Positions 27,488-37,619 of a stretch of DNA of 64,000 nt are shown here, in pieces. The position numbers were made by a program, and so were the translations under genes. Position 1 is the stretch's first letter; each line of letters begins with the position of its first letter. Source of the DNA: Maribellus sp. CM-23 (lineage in GTDB: Bacteria > Bacteroidota > Bacteroidia > Bacteroidales > Prolixibacteraceae); assembly GCF_021354595.1 (NCBI RefSeq), contig NZ_JADWYJ010000003.1, positions 248,001 through 312,000 of the forward strand, read 5' to 3'. The notes under the pieces were generated by a model. The model was not told the DNA's origin, ran no database searches, and saw only the letters and a program-made list of their open reading frames with translations.

Positions 27488-27528
27488 CTATATTCACTAA
27501 GATTTCAGATAACAGTAACGAAGCTGGT

Positions 27529-30500
27529 TTACTCAAGCAAGATCTTCTTGTAAAGAATCTGGCCCTTGAATTTTATCTGGAACAAGTATAATCCTTTGGG
27601 ATAAGCATCTACGTTTATCCAGTCTGATTGAATCGCATTTTTCTGAAATACCTTTGTTCCGCTTGCATTAATGATCGAAAGGTCAACGGTTTTTCTCTGG
27701 GTTTCAATAAAAATCTTATCGCTTGCCGGATTGGGATAAACCTGGATATCGCGTAACTCAATATCATCGATTCCAACGGGCGGTGAGACTGAAAGGTTGT
27801 ATAACGCCGATTCCAATCTTAGATCAGGGAAAATACTGTTGGTTACTTGCATTTGATAGGTGCCGCTGTCTGAAAGGCTGGCATTGTCAATACGGTATTC
27901 GGAACCAGAATCAGTTAACAATGTATTGCTCTTGTACCAATGCCGGACATCGTTTTCTCCTGCTGTGTATGTTTCAAAATGTATCGAGATACTGTCGTGA
28001 GTATTAATGGTTGAGTCAATCGGAAAACCGAAGATTTGTTGTGGAGAATATATGAAAGTATCAATACTCATCAACTCGCTGGCAACCTGCTCTAAATCTG
28101 AGAACAGAAATCTGTTGTTGGAAATATTCAGATAGCTTAACCGGTGATTGTTATCTTCTACTGATTTTGTATTACTAGCGTTATTCCCCGAAAACGAAGG
28201 AAACGGACCGTAAAGATTATTGTTCGACAGGTTGAGCCATTTGAGCGAATCAAAAGCCAGGAATACATCCAGAACTTCACCTTCGAGGTTGAGGTTGGAG
28301 AGGTCGATTTTGCTAACGTGTCCGTTTTCTATTTGCAGCCCGAGCCATTCATTAATGGTGTAGTTTACTGTGTCGAGCCAGTTGTTACGCCATTCTTCTC
28401 CATTATAGGTATTAAATATTTCAGTAAGTCGTTCAAGGTCTTCTGTGGCGAGAACAGCAGTTGGTTCTTTTGCGGTTACCGCCAGCGTTATTTCTTTGCT
28501 GGATAAAACCAGGTCGGTTGCTTTGGAGTTTGATACTTTGCAGTAATATATGCCTGCGTCTTCATAACTGACATTTTCAATCTCCAGAAATTGAGCATTT
28601 GCCTGCGTTAGCATTTGCCCGTTTTTAAACCACTGGTATTGATCCGATGGACCGGGGTAATAATTGTCGATAGATAATTTGACAAAGCTCCCTTCGTTAG
28701 CTGAAAGAGTCTTTATCTCCCCAATATCATTTTGCGGAGCATATGTAAATTCATTTATTCCTGAAAAATTATCCCAGTTTAAAATGGCCTCGATGTCATT
28801 GAATTGCAGTTGATTGTTTTCTAGGTGGAGAGTGTCGATTAACAACCAGGAAGACAATTCATCCGGTATTTGACGGTTATCGCTTATCAAGGCATCTTTA
28901 GTATTCCCTGACTTTTGGGTGGTTTCGATCGAACCTATAAGATTATTGTCAATGTATATTTTTATAACGTTATCTAAATTGGCTAATTCTATTGGGAGAG
29001 GTCCTGTAATTCGATTGTCATTAAGTAATAACCATTTCAGGTTAAGAAGATTTCCTATACTTGCCGGAACTGTTCCGCTTAAATTGTTTTGAGAAAGTCC
29101 TAGATACTGAAGGTTGGTTAGCTTGCCAATTGTAGCGGGAATTGTTCCATTGACGTTATTCTCTAAAAGGTTCAAAAAATTCAACCTGGTCAGGTTTCCA
29201 ATCTCCACAGGAATAGTTCCCTCGAGTTGATTGGCTTCAAGTCCCAGTACTTCCAGTTTTGTTAAATTTCCAATTTCTTTGGGGATAGTTCCTGAAATAT
29301 CACATTCACTTAAATACAGTGTTTTTAAATTGGTTAATTCAAACAGCCCAGTCGGCAGTTCTCCATGCAGTTTGTCGGTTAGGATTTCGAACGATTCTAA
29401 CTGTGTCAAGTTCTTTATGCTGTTTGGGATACTTCCATTTAAATTGTAGTTTTCATAGGGACCAAAATAAATTTTGGAAACATGCCCATTTGTGACGGTA
29501 ATTCCAAACCAGTCGGCAACGGTGTGTTTAACAGTATCTAACCAGTTGGTATTATTGGTCCAACTGGAGCCATTGGTTGAATGGTAGAAATCAACCAGTG
29601 CCTGGTATTCTTTATCAGGCACTCCTTTCCCTGCAGCAACTCCATGGTAAAGGTTGACTATTTTGAAGTGGCTTTTTAAAACCAGGTCAGGAACACCTGG
29701 GTTGGTTATTTCGACATGATATGCCCCAGAGTCCGCTGATGTTACTGATTCAAGCCGAAGGACTTGGTTTACCTTCCCCTCAAGTGGTATGCCTTCTTTA
29801 AACCATTGAAAACGATCGTTATCTGAAATCACCGAGTCAGTCAAACTTAACTCTAATTGCGCTCCAACTACTACGATATGATCTTGAGGGAAATCGACTT
29901 TTTGCTGTTGCTGGTAATAGAAGTCGTCGGCAAAGTTTTGGTAGTTGACATTTGAAAAGGCAGGAAGCAGGTCGTCAAAAACAAGGTGGTTATTGGTTAG
30001 TGCAAGAGTGTCGAGTAGAGATAATGAATCGATAGCATTAAAATTAAAGCCTGTAAGCCTGTTGTCGTTCATTTCTATAACGCGCAAATCAGGTAAATGT
30101 ACTTTCTTGGTAAAGGCACTGTTTTGTAAATTATTTTCGTTGAGGATGATCTTTGTTACATGCCCATTTTCAACAGTTATACCATGCCAGTCTATCACTG
30201 AAGCATTGGTTGTGTCCAGCCAATTATTGCTGTTGTTCCATGTTGGGCCATTGGTAGAGTGATAGAGATCGACTAAAGTCCTATATTCGGAAAATGGAAT
30301 ACCAGCTTCTTGGAATCCGCAGTTCTTGGAGTAACTTGCCCATGAATCTTTTTGCCAATTAGAATAACTTTCAGATGCAACAGGATCGTCAACTTCAATA
30401 CATGACAGATTTGGATTCCCGTATGCCCACATTCTGTCTCCTGACTCCTCATTGCTAGTCATATTTTTGTTGTTGCCATTTCTCACATTTAATTTCAAAA

Positions 30501-33500
30501 GGTCATTTTCATGGCAATCGAAAGATCTTAAGTTAGAGCATTCACTAACATCAATTTCTTCAATTTTATTGTTAAAGCAGACTATTCTATAGATAGAAGT
30601 ATTTTCACCGATTGTTAAACTTTGCAATTGATTATTGGAACACAATAAATCACCTAATGAACTATTCATACTTAAATTCAGCATTGAAAGAAGATTTCCC
30701 GAACAATTTAAGAATTGCAATGATCTATTATTACTCAAGTCCAGATTGGGAATTTTACAACTAATACAATCTAAGCTGATTAATTGGCCATTTGAGTTCA
30801 GGTTCAGAAAAGAAATGTTATTGTGTCCACATCTTAGTATTTCCAGTTTTTTATTGTTTGATACGTCCAATGAAGAAAGGGCATTGTTGGAGCATGTAAG
30901 ATAGGTTAGTTCTGTATTATTTTTTACATCTAGGCTTGATATACTATTGTTTTCAATAGCTAATGTTTTTAATTGAAGATTCTTTGAAACATCAATACTG
31001 TCGATCTGATTATCATAGCAAGATAGTGTAACAAGATTAATGTTCGTATCAACATTTAAGTATTCTAACATATTGGAATAACAACTTAGGAGTTTTAATG
31101 ATGTGTTTGAATTAATGTCCAAGTTTGTTAGCAGGTTACTATAGCAGAATAACTCCTCTAACGAGCTAAAATCTTGTATCCCTTCAAGATCTGCAATTTG
31201 TTTCCCACTGATATCAAGGCTCGTAATTGTAATAATGTTTGTAGTGGCTACCGAATCATCCAACTCTCCAAAATCATAGCCCAAATCAATTAAAGCTTGT
31301 TCAAAATTATCGTCCGGAACATACGTCATTTTAGATAAAATTGCCTGGCAGTTTTCCGAATAGATTGTCCCTTCACCTTTATACCAACTTTTAAAACTAT
31401 TAGCCGTAATTGCATCATCAACTTGAATACATTTTAAATTTGGATTTTCATAAGCCATCATAGACGAATTGCTATAGTTCGACATCTCCAGATTGTTCCC
31501 ATTCTTTATGTTTAATTCAGACAAATTGTTGTTGAAACACTGTAACATGAGAAGCTTGCTGTTGCTCTCCAAATTTAATGTTACAATATTGTTGTAGTAA
31601 CAGATTAAATGCTCCAATTCCAAATTTTGTGTCAAATCTAATTCCGTAAGAGCATTTTCATTGCATGTTAGTCGCATTAGACTTTTATTATTGGTAACAT
31701 TGAGAGATGCTAATTGATTTCGAGAACAATCGACATAAAGCAATTTAGAATTGTTTGTTAGATTTAGTTCTTTAATATTATTGGATTGGCAGTAAAGCTC
31801 TTCCAGTGCAATGAAATCTTCAATTCCCTCGAGATTTGAAATATTTTTGTTATGAATACTAAGACCTATTAATTTTGCAATAATAGAGGTAGAGACAGAA
31901 TCATCCAGTTCTCCATAATCGTAGCCTAAATCAATTAAAGCTTGTTCAAAATTATCATCAGGGATATAGGTTTTTTTATCGAAAAGATCTGAGCAATCCT
32001 CCGAATAATCAGCCCATTCATCCTTCTGCCAGTTTGAGTAACTAGAGGAAGCTTCTGCATTATCAACTTCAATACAATATAAATATGGATTGGTGGTTGC
32101 TACAAAGATTGAGTTGGAATTATTTCCATTTTTGTAATTTAAACGGTAAAGATTATTTCTTTGACATCTTAAATATGTCAGCTTTTTATTTTTGCTTAGG
32201 TCTAACTCTTCAATCAAATTGTTAGAACAGTTTAAGTCTCTTAATTGCTCAAAATCTTGAATTCCCTCAAGGCTTCTGATTTCTTTATTTGATAAGTTTA
32301 AATAGGTAATCGAATAAATTTTTGAGGTTGGAACAGAATCATTTAATTCTCCGGAATCATATCCGAGATCAATTAATACCTGTTCAAAATTATCATCTGG
32401 GATGTAAGTCATAACAGATTTGTTTGAACAGTTTTCCGAATAGTATGCTGTTTCGTCTTTATACCAACGGGCATTTTGTATTGCCGAATAAGCATCATCA
32501 ACTTCAATACAGAATAGATTGGGATTATTGGTAACATTAAACTGTAAATTTTGGTTACTCCTATTTGTTAGGTTTAACGATGATAAATTGTTGTCTATGG
32601 CAATAAAATAATCGAGCTTTGGGTTATTACTGAGATTTAAACTAACGATGTTATTATTGTTACACCAAAATCGATATAATTCAGGGAAAGAATTGACGTC
32701 TATTTCGCTTATTAAATTATATGATATAGTAAGCTCTTTCAAACCATAACAGGAACTGATATTTAGTGTGTCAATTTTATTGTTAGCACAATAAATCCCT
32801 TGTAAATGAATATTCTTAGATAAATCAAGCTTGGTTATATTGTTATTATTGCAGTTAATAGTCTTTAGATTGATGAAGGTCTCAATTCCAGCTAAATCAG
32901 TGATGTTAGAATTATCAATGTTTAAGTGGTCTATATTTTCTACTATTGCTTTGGGTACTGAATCGTTCAGTATCCCATCATCATATCTTTGCTCAATGAG
33001 GTCTCGTTCAAAGTTATCATCCGGAATATAAACCATATCAACACGATGGGCAGAACAATTTTCAGAATAATATGACCAATCGTCTATTCCCCACACATTT
33101 TCAAGTTTGTTTTTGGCTACAATTGTGTCATCAACCTGAATGCATGCGGGCATATTTTGATAGAGATTTATTTGCAAGTTTTCGTTATTCCCGTTTTGAA
33201 GATTAATGAATGTTAATAGGTTGCGTTCAGCAACTAAAGATCTAAGTTGCGAATTTGAAGATACATCCAGCTCATTTAGATTATTATCTCTACAGGTTAA
33301 GAGAGTTAATGCCGGTAATTTGTATAAATCTAATTTTGTGAGCTTATTATTATCACAATAAAAATAAGTTAATAGAGCCGATTCTATATCTAAGATTTCT
33401 TTTATTTCATTATTAGAACAATTAATGTATTCCAGTAAATCATGTATTGAAAATACAATACTAGTCAGTGAATTATTGTTACAGGCTAGTTTCGTTAATT

Positions 33501-35520
33501 TATTATTCGCGCTTATGTCTAGTTTATTGAGATTATTATAGTCACAATTCAATTCCATCAACTCGGTGTTGCGAGATAGGTCCAAAGAATCCAGATAATT
33601 ATAGCTGCAATAAAGATATTTAAGATTTATAATGGACTGAATACCTGTTAAGTCATAAATTGATTTACTGCTAAGGTACAGCGAGGTTAATGAATGGAGT
33701 GCTACTGTGGGGACAGAGTCGTTTAAGTTTTTATCAAAATCGAGACCTAAATTTATTAAGGCCTGCTCAAAATTATCATCGGGGATATAAGTCATCTCAG
33801 GCACATAACCTGAGCAATCCTCAGAAAAGGCGGCATAAGCATTTTTGTGCCAATTGGAATATCTATAAGCTGCTACAGAATCATCAACCTGGATGCATAA
33901 TAAGTCAGGATTGTTGCGCACCTCTATACTCATATTACTATTATTCCCATTTTGCAGGTTAAGGCTGGTGAGTTGGTTGTTGTTTGCATAAATGTTCGTC
34001 AGATAGGGATTTTTGCTTAGGTTGAGATCAATTAGAAGGTTGTTCTGAATCTGTAATGTTTTCAGGTTTGAGTTTGATGTTAGGTCAATTGTGCTGATCT
34101 GGTTATTGTAACAATGCAATTGTTCCAGTGCAGTGAAATCTTCAATACCGGTTAAGTCAGTAATGTTTTTGTAATCAATAGAAAGAGACTTTAATTTACT
34201 TATCGCAATCGTTGGAACGGAATCATTCCGTTCTCCTGTATCACAACCCATATTTATAAGAGCTTGCTCAAAATTATCATCTGGAACATAAGTCATTTCA
34301 ATTGTGTAGCTTGAACAATCTTCGGAATAAGCGGTATATGCATTTTTGTACCAATAAGACTTGTTGTTGGCAGCGATAACATCATCTACCTGAATGCAGA
34401 GCAAATTGGGGTTATACCGGGCGTCAAGTTGCAGATTATTATTGTTTCCGTTTCGAAGATTCAGCCCTGTCAGCAGATTATCGCTACAGTTTATATTTCT
34501 CAGGAAAGGATTTTGGGAGATATCTATGTCGACGAGTTGATTGCTGTTAGAGTATAGCGTAGTTAGCAACGAATTTTTGCTTATATCGAGGCTTGTAATT
34601 TTATTAAAGGAACAGTCGAGTGATGTAAGTTTTTTATTTTCGGATAAATCCAGGTGGGTTATTTCATTTCTTGAACAATATAAGCTGGTAAGTGATTCAA
34701 AACTTTCAATTCCGGTGAGATCTGTGATTTGTTTGTGGCTAATATTCAGGTATTCAATGCTTTTGATGGGTGAGGTAGGAATTGAATCGTTAAGTAATCC
34801 GCTATCGTAACCTAAGTCAATCAGGTGCTGCTCGAAATTATCGTCCGGGACGTAAGTCATATCAACTTTATAATCAGAACAATTTGTTTCGTATGAGGTC
34901 CATTTATCTTTAGTCCAAGTGGTGTAAGATGCTGACAATTCTGGATTATCAACTTCAATACAATAGAGTGTGGTATTGTTTCGCGTATCAATTCCGGTTA
35001 CACGGTAGTCGGCTCCTGCCATTATCGGATTGTTCCCATTCCGAATATTTAAAGTGTTTAAATTATTAGTACTGCAGTTAATGTATTTTAATGCTGATAT
35101 TGAACTTAAATTAAGTATTTCGAGTTGGTTGTTAGAGCAATTAAGTTTTTCTAACTGTTTATTTGCTCCTAGATTTAACTCCGTAAGGACGTTATTGTAG
35201 CAAATTAATTCAACTAGGCCGGCATTAAAGCTTAAATCAATGCTTGATAACCGATTGTTGCTGATATTCAAACTTTGAAGGTTTTCGAAGGCGGTTATTC
35301 CTTCGAGCGAAGAGATATCCTTTCCAGACAGGTTTAGTTCTGTCACCAAACTTATATGGTTAGTCGCCACTGAATCGTTGAGCGCCCCTGAGTCGTAGCC
35401 CAAGTCAATTAATGCTTGTTCAAAATTGTCATCAGGCACATATGTGTTTTGCGCCGAAAGAGATAATTGAAAGCAAAGAAAAATGACGATTACTGCGCCA
35501 AGGTAGGTTATGGTTTTCAT
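27529..35520 (-). CDS. Giant secreted leucine-rich-repeat protein with T9SS sorting domain
   Basis: The 2663-residue product starts with a signal peptide (IVIFLCFQLSLSAQ). Eight tandem modules follow, each opening with a (T/V)Y(V/I)PDDNFEQ-type motif and an LGYDSG...NDSV segment, then 22-residue leucine-rich repeats of the L-x-C-x-x-N-x-L type, and closing with CI(E/Q)VDD ... W-x-K-(D/N)-x-x-x-Y-S-x-(D/N)-C. Module size varies from about 430 to over 700 bases. The C-terminal third has three plant-type LRR units (YHSTNG-x-x-W-x-N...NWLDT), each followed by an Ig-like domain with DSGxYxxxVTN. The end carries VYPNPASDKIFIE...GLYLFQIKF, a type IX secretion sorting domain. It is probably exported across the outer membrane and surface-attached, functioning in adhesion or binding. 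It has no obvious operon partner and is more AT-rich than its neighbours. Confidence 0.9.
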   Translation of the reverse strand: MKTITYLGAVIVIFLCFQLSLSAQNTYVPDDNFEQALIDLGYDSGALNDSVATNHISLVTELNLSGKDISSLEGITAFENLQSLNISNNRLSSIDLSFNAGLVELICYNNVLTELNLGANKQLEKLNCSNNQLEILNLSSISALKYINCSTNNLNTLNIRNGNNPIMAGADYRVTGIDTRNNTTLYCIEVDNPELSASYTTWTKDKWTSYETNCSDYKVDMTYVPDDNFEQHLIDLGYDSGLLNDSIPTSPIKSIEYLNISHKQITDLTGIESFESLTSLYCSRNEITHLDLSENKKLTSLDCSFNKITSLDISKNSLLTTLYSNSNQLVDIDISQNPFLRNINCSDNLLTGLNLRNGNNNNLQLDARYNPNLLCIQVDDVIAANNKSYWYKNAYTAYSEDCSSYTIEMTYVPDDNFEQALINMGCDTGERNDSVPTIAISKLKSLSIDYKNITDLTGIEDFTALEQLHCYNNQISTIDLTSNSNLKTLQIQNNLLIDLNLSKNPYLTNIYANNNQLTSLNLQNGNNSNMSIEVRNNPDLLCIQVDDSVAAYRYSNWHKNAYAAFSEDCSGYVPEMTYIPDDNFEQALINLGLDFDKNLNDSVPTVALHSLTSLYLSSKSIYDLTGIQSIINLKYLYCSYNYLDSLDLSRNTELMELNCDYNNLNKLDISANNKLTKLACNNNSLTSIVFSIHDLLEYINCSNNEIKEILDIESALLTYFYCDNNKLTKLDLYKLPALTLLTCRDNNLNELDVSSNSQLRSLVAERNLLTFINLQNGNNENLQINLYQNMPACIQVDDTIVAKNKLENVWGIDDWSYYSENCSAHRVDMVYIPDDNFERDLIEQRYDDGILNDSVPKAIVENIDHLNIDNSNITDLAGIETFINLKTINCNNNNITKLDLSKNIHLQGIYCANNKIDTLNISSCYGLKELTISYNLISEIDVNSFPELYRFWCNNNNIVSLNLSNNPKLDYFIAIDNNLSSLNLTNRSNQNLQFNVTNNPNLFCIEVDDAYSAIQNARWYKDETAYYSENCSNKSVMTYIPDDNFEQVLIDLGYDSGELNDSVPTSKIYSITYLNLSNKEIRSLEGIQDFEQLRDLNCSNNLIEELDLSKNKKLTYLRCQRNNLYRLNYKNGNNSNSIFVATTNPYLYCIEVDNAEASSSYSNWQKDEWADYSEDCSDLFDKKTYIPDDNFEQALIDLGYDYGELDDSVSTSIIAKLIGLSIHNKNISNLEGIEDFIALEELYCQSNNIKELNLTNNSKLLYVDCSRNQLASLNVTNNKSLMRLTCNENALTELDLTQNLELEHLICYYNNIVTLNLESNSKLLMLQCFNNNLSELNIKNGNNLEMSNYSNSSMMAYENPNLKCIQVDDAITANSFKSWYKGEGTIYSENCQAILSKMTYVPDDNFEQALIDLGYDFGELDDSVATTNIITITSLDISGKQIADLEGIQDFSSLEELFCYSNLLTNLDINSNTSLKLLSCYSNMLEYLNVDTNINLVTLSCYDNQIDSIDVSKNLQLKTLAIENNSISSLDVKNNTELTYLTCSNNALSSLDVSNNKKLEILRCGHNNISFLNLNSNGQLISLDCISCKIPNLDLSNNRSLQFLNCSGNLLSMLNLSMNSSLGDLLCSNNQLQSLTIGENTSIYRIVCFNNKIEEIDVSECSNLRSFDCHENDLLKLNVRNGNNKNMTSNEESGDRMWAYGNPNLSCIEVDDPVASESYSNWQKDSWASYSKNCGFQEAGIPFSEYRTLVDLYHSTNGPTWNNSNNWLDTTNASVIDWHGITVENGHVTKIILNENNLQNSAFTKKVHLPDLRVIEMNDNRLTGFNFNAIDSLSLLDTLALTNNHLVFDDLLPAFSNVNYQNFADDFYYQQQQKVDFPQDHIVVVGAQLELSLTDSVISDNDRFQWFKEGIPLEGKVNQVLRLESVTSADSGAYHVEITNPGVPDLVLKSHFKIVNLYHGVAAGKGVPDKEYQALVDFYHSTNGSSWTNNTNWLDTVKHTVADWFGITVTNGHVSKIYFGPYENYNLNGSIPNSIKNLTQLESFEILTDKLHGELPTGLFELTNLKTLYLSECDISGTIPKEIGNLTKLEVLGLEANQLEGTIPVEIGNLTRLNFLNLLENNVNGTIPATIGKLTNLQYLGLSQNNLSGTVPASIGNLLNLKWLLLNDNRITGPLPIELANLDNVIKIYIDNNLIGSIETTQKSGNTKDALISDNRQIPDELSSWLLIDTLHLENNQLQFNDIEAILNWDNFSGINEFTYAPQNDIGEIKTLSANEGSFVKLSIDNYYPGPSDQYQWFKNGQMLTQANAQFLEIENVSYEDAGIYYCKVSNSKATDLVLSSKEITLAVTAKEPTAVLATEDLERLTEIFNTYNGEEWRNNWLDTVNYTINEWLGLQIENGHVSKIDLSNLNLEGEVLDVFLAFDSLKWLNLSNNNLYGPFPSFSGNNASNTKSVEDNNHRLSYLNISNNRFLFSDLEQVASELMSIDTFIYSPQQIFGFPIDSTINTHDSISIHFETYTAGENDVRHWYKSNTLLTDSGSEYRIDNASLSDSGTYQMQVTNSIFPDLRLESALYNLSVSPPVGIDDIELRDIQVYPNPASDKIFIETQRKTVDLSIINASGTKVFQKNAIQSDWINVDAYPKGLYLFQIKFKGQILYKKILLE
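30310..35450 (-). repeat. Eight tandem LRR modules inside the giant protein gene
   Basis: The module-start motif PDDNFEQ recurs on the minus strand near 35440, 34845, 34280, 33780, 33015, 32390, 31960 and 31310. Modules differ in the number of internal leucine-rich repeats and are diverged in sequence rather than recent copies, though modules 7 and 8 and modules 1 and 2 share longer runs. Confidence 0.85.
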
Positions 35521-35663
35521 GTTTGGTTAAAAGTTATTTTTATGGTTAAGTTATTATAGCTTCGTAAATATATTGAAAATAAGTTTATTCTTTTAATGAT
35601 TGATTATTTATAACGAATCAAATGATAAGAGCATTTCATCGTATCATTAATTTGATATTTAGA

Positions 35664-35695
35664 CTCGTGTTTACAAAACGAGATTATTAACTTTG
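35664..35695 (+). promoter_or_regulatory. Candidate promoter of the DUF4861 gene with inverted repeat
   Basis: TAACTTTG at 35688-35695 fits the -7 element TAnnTTTG, 28 bases before the ATG. Just upstream is a near-perfect inverted repeat, CTCGTgTTTacaAAAACGAG-like (35664-35682), that could be an operator. Confidence 0.4.
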
Positions 35696-35723
35696 AAACT
35701 TATTCTTAATTAAATAAAATAGT

Positions 35724-36992
35724 ATGAACACAAAGGTTGGTTGGTTGCTGCTTGCAGTTGTTACGCTTCTGTCGTGTAAACAGGAGCACAGTATTTCTTT
35801 TGTAAACCCTGTTCCGGAAGATCGTTCGGATGAAGTGGTGGTTTTAACACGTGAACAAGTGGCAGCGAGAGTCGAAATCAAAGAAGGATTTTTGCCCATA
35901 TTCAGAGTGGGGGAGGAAACCCTTCCTTCGCAGGTAGACGATATGAACCGTGATGGAAAATGGGACGAAATAGCGGTGTTACTCAATCTTAAAGCCAATG
36001 AGGAGAAAAGCGTCGTGCTCGAAATGATTCCGGAAAATGAGTATCCCGCTTTTGAAAAACGTACCAACTTACGATTGGGAATTCATCAGGAAGACGGGTC
36101 GTATAAGGAAGTCGACCATTACGCTGCCATTCCGGCTACCGAGCCTTTTAAAATTATTGCACAGGGAGAAAGCGTGAGTTGGGAGAATGATAAAATCGCA
36201 TTCAGGGTTTATTTTGATTGCCGCAACGTAAAAGACTTGTTTGGAAAACTGAAGCCCGGAATGATCATCGATAAAATTCATACTCCTGAAATCAAGGACT
36301 ATCATTCGTTGAACGAATGGGGGATGGATGTGTTGCATTGTGGAAGTTCGTTGGGATCGGGCGGAATTGCGTTGCTGAAAAACGATTCTTTGTACCGCGT
36401 CGGATCAACCGATGTTTACGAATATCAGAAAGTTTCGGAAGGCCCGGTACGCTCGGTTTTCGACCTCATTTACAAAGGCTGGCATGTTGATGGAGATAAC
36501 CTGGAGGCAACCGAGCGGATAAGCATCTATCCCGGAAAATACTGGTTTCAGTCGGATGTTACGGTAAAAGGACTGCCGGAAGGTGCACAGATTGTAACCG
36601 GAATTGTAACCAGCATGTTAAAACGCGAACCCTTTGCTTTCGAAGCCAGTGATTTTGAATGCATTGGTACACACGATGTTCAATCGCTGAACAACGATGA
36701 GCTGGGGATGGCGGTGCTGGTTCCCAATGCTGAAGTGGGGAAAATTGGCCGTACTACCGATATTAATTTCTTTAAACTAGGATACCAGACAGTAGTCGAA
36801 AAAGGATTTAGCAATATTATTTCGGAAACCTATTACATCGGGCAAAAAGTGGAAGCCAATAAACCGGCCCGTCATTATTTTTCCGCAGTATGGGGACTGG
36901 AAAAAGACCAATGGAAAACCGAAGACGGTTTTAAAAGCTATCTGAAAGAAGAGGCAAAAACTTTGTCTTCTCCTATCGAGGTGCGCTTTTAA
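35724..36992 (+). CDS. DUF4861 lipoprotein
   Basis: The 422-residue product has a lipoprotein signal (LLLAVVTLLSC, Cys at about residue 18) and the DUF4861 pattern: N-terminal repeats (EVVVLTREQVAARVEIKEG), QVDDMNRDGKWDEIAVLLNL, then ENDKIAFRVYFDCRNVKDLFGK, a WGMDVLHCGSSLGSGGIAL segment and ARHYFSAVWGLEK near the end. DUF4861 proteins are frequent in Bacteroidetes polysaccharide utilisation loci, for example with polysaccharide lyases and GH88/GH105 enzymes, but their activity is not established to my knowledge. The gene stands alone between the LRR gene and tmRNA, ending at a shared terminator. Confidence 0.8.
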   Translation: MNTKVGWLLLAVVTLLSCKQEHSISFVNPVPEDRSDEVVVLTREQVAARVEIKEGFLPIFRVGEETLPSQVDDMNRDGKWDEIAVLLNLKANEEKSVVLEMIPENEYPAFEKRTNLRLGIHQEDGSYKEVDHYAAIPATEPFKIIAQGESVSWENDKIAFRVYFDCRNVKDLFGKLKPGMIIDKIHTPEIKDYHSLNEWGMDVLHCGSSLGSGGIALLKNDSLYRVGSTDVYEYQKVSEGPVRSVFDLIYKGWHVDGDNLEATERISIYPGKYWFQSDVTVKGLPEGAQIVTGIVTSMLKREPFAFEASDFECIGTHDVQSLNNDELGMAVLVPNAEVGKIGRTTDINFFKLGYQTVVEKGFSNIISETYYIGQKVEANKPARHYFSAVWGLEKDQWKTEDGFKSYLKEEAKTLSSPIEVRF

Positions 36993-37014
36993 GAGAATTG
37001 ACTGATATCTTTTG

Positions 37015-37060
37015 AAAAAGTCTGTTAGCTGGTAAAGTAAAACTGGCTAACAGACTTTTT
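37015..37060. terminator. Bidirectional terminator between DUF4861 gene and tmRNA
   Basis: A 15-pair stem (AAAAAGTCTGTTAGC with GCTAACAGACTTTTT) has A-run and T-run flanks on the two sides. It can end the + strand DUF4861 transcript and the minus strand tmRNA, whose 3' end is immediately to the right. Confidence 0.85.
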
Positions 37061-37063
37061 TTG

Positions 37064-37455
37064 TGGAGCTGGCGGGAGTCGAACCCGCGTCCAAACGAGG
37101 AAGCCACAAGCTTTCTACATGCTTATCCCCGACTTGATTTTCGAATAAACACCGGATCAGGACCACCAAGGTTTACCTTAGCTCTTTAATTTTCGCAGAA
37201 ACGTCAGAGCATCATTTCCACTAGCTTCGATTTACTTGCACCGCCGAATCGGGCCGCTTCAAAGCAATAGCACCCGGGCGATGTCTCGTCCCAAAACCTT
37301 GTTTCGGGATAAAGGTAACCTACTAAATTCGGTTACGCAGCAAGAGCGTAATTATTTTCGCCAATTATGGTTTGATCATTATTTTAAAGGGTCAACAACC
37401 AAAACCCTGCATGCTTACCTGCCACCTCTACCCGCTGTCAAAACCAGTCAGCCCC
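37064..37455 (-). ncRNA. ssrA: Transfer-messenger RNA (tmRNA)
   Basis: The tRNA-like 3' end is visible as the complement of the T-arm (GGCGGGAGTCGAACCCGCGTCC, split here over bases from 37071), and the 5' end pairs through GGGGCTGACTGG (complement at 37444-37455). The tag reading frame on the minus strand, 37333-37362, encodes GENNYALAA followed by TAA, the tag form familiar from Bacteroidetes. CCA does not appear fully encoded (the sequence after the discriminator reads CAA). tmRNA rescues stalled ribosomes. The ends are estimated to within a few bases. Confidence 0.93.
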
Positions 37456-37467
37456 GTAGAAGGGCTA

Positions 37468-37475
37468 CAAAGATA
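37468..37475 (-). promoter_or_regulatory. tmRNA -7 promoter element
   Basis: On the minus strand TATCTTTG fits TAnnTTTG and lies 12 bases upstream of the estimated tmRNA 5' end, the spacing expected of a Bacteroidetes promoter. Confidence 0.55.
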
Positions 37476-37619
37476 AGAAATATTTGTGTTCTTAATTTGT
37501 CTCGGAGCAGGTAAAATCAGTGTGACTGTGATTTCATAAGTTACAATCAAATAATCAACCAACTCGTCAGCTTTGCTGCAAGGTCATTTATTAAGAACAA
37601 AACCTGAATTCAAAAAGTA

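Noticed and set aside
30310-35450. Possible CRISPR or short tandem DNA repeat
   Set aside because: The repeats are of protein-domain size, diverged, and all in the coding frame of the LRR gene.
37236-37514. 92-codon + strand frame
   Set aside because: It lies over the tmRNA on the opposite strand and has no protein-like features.
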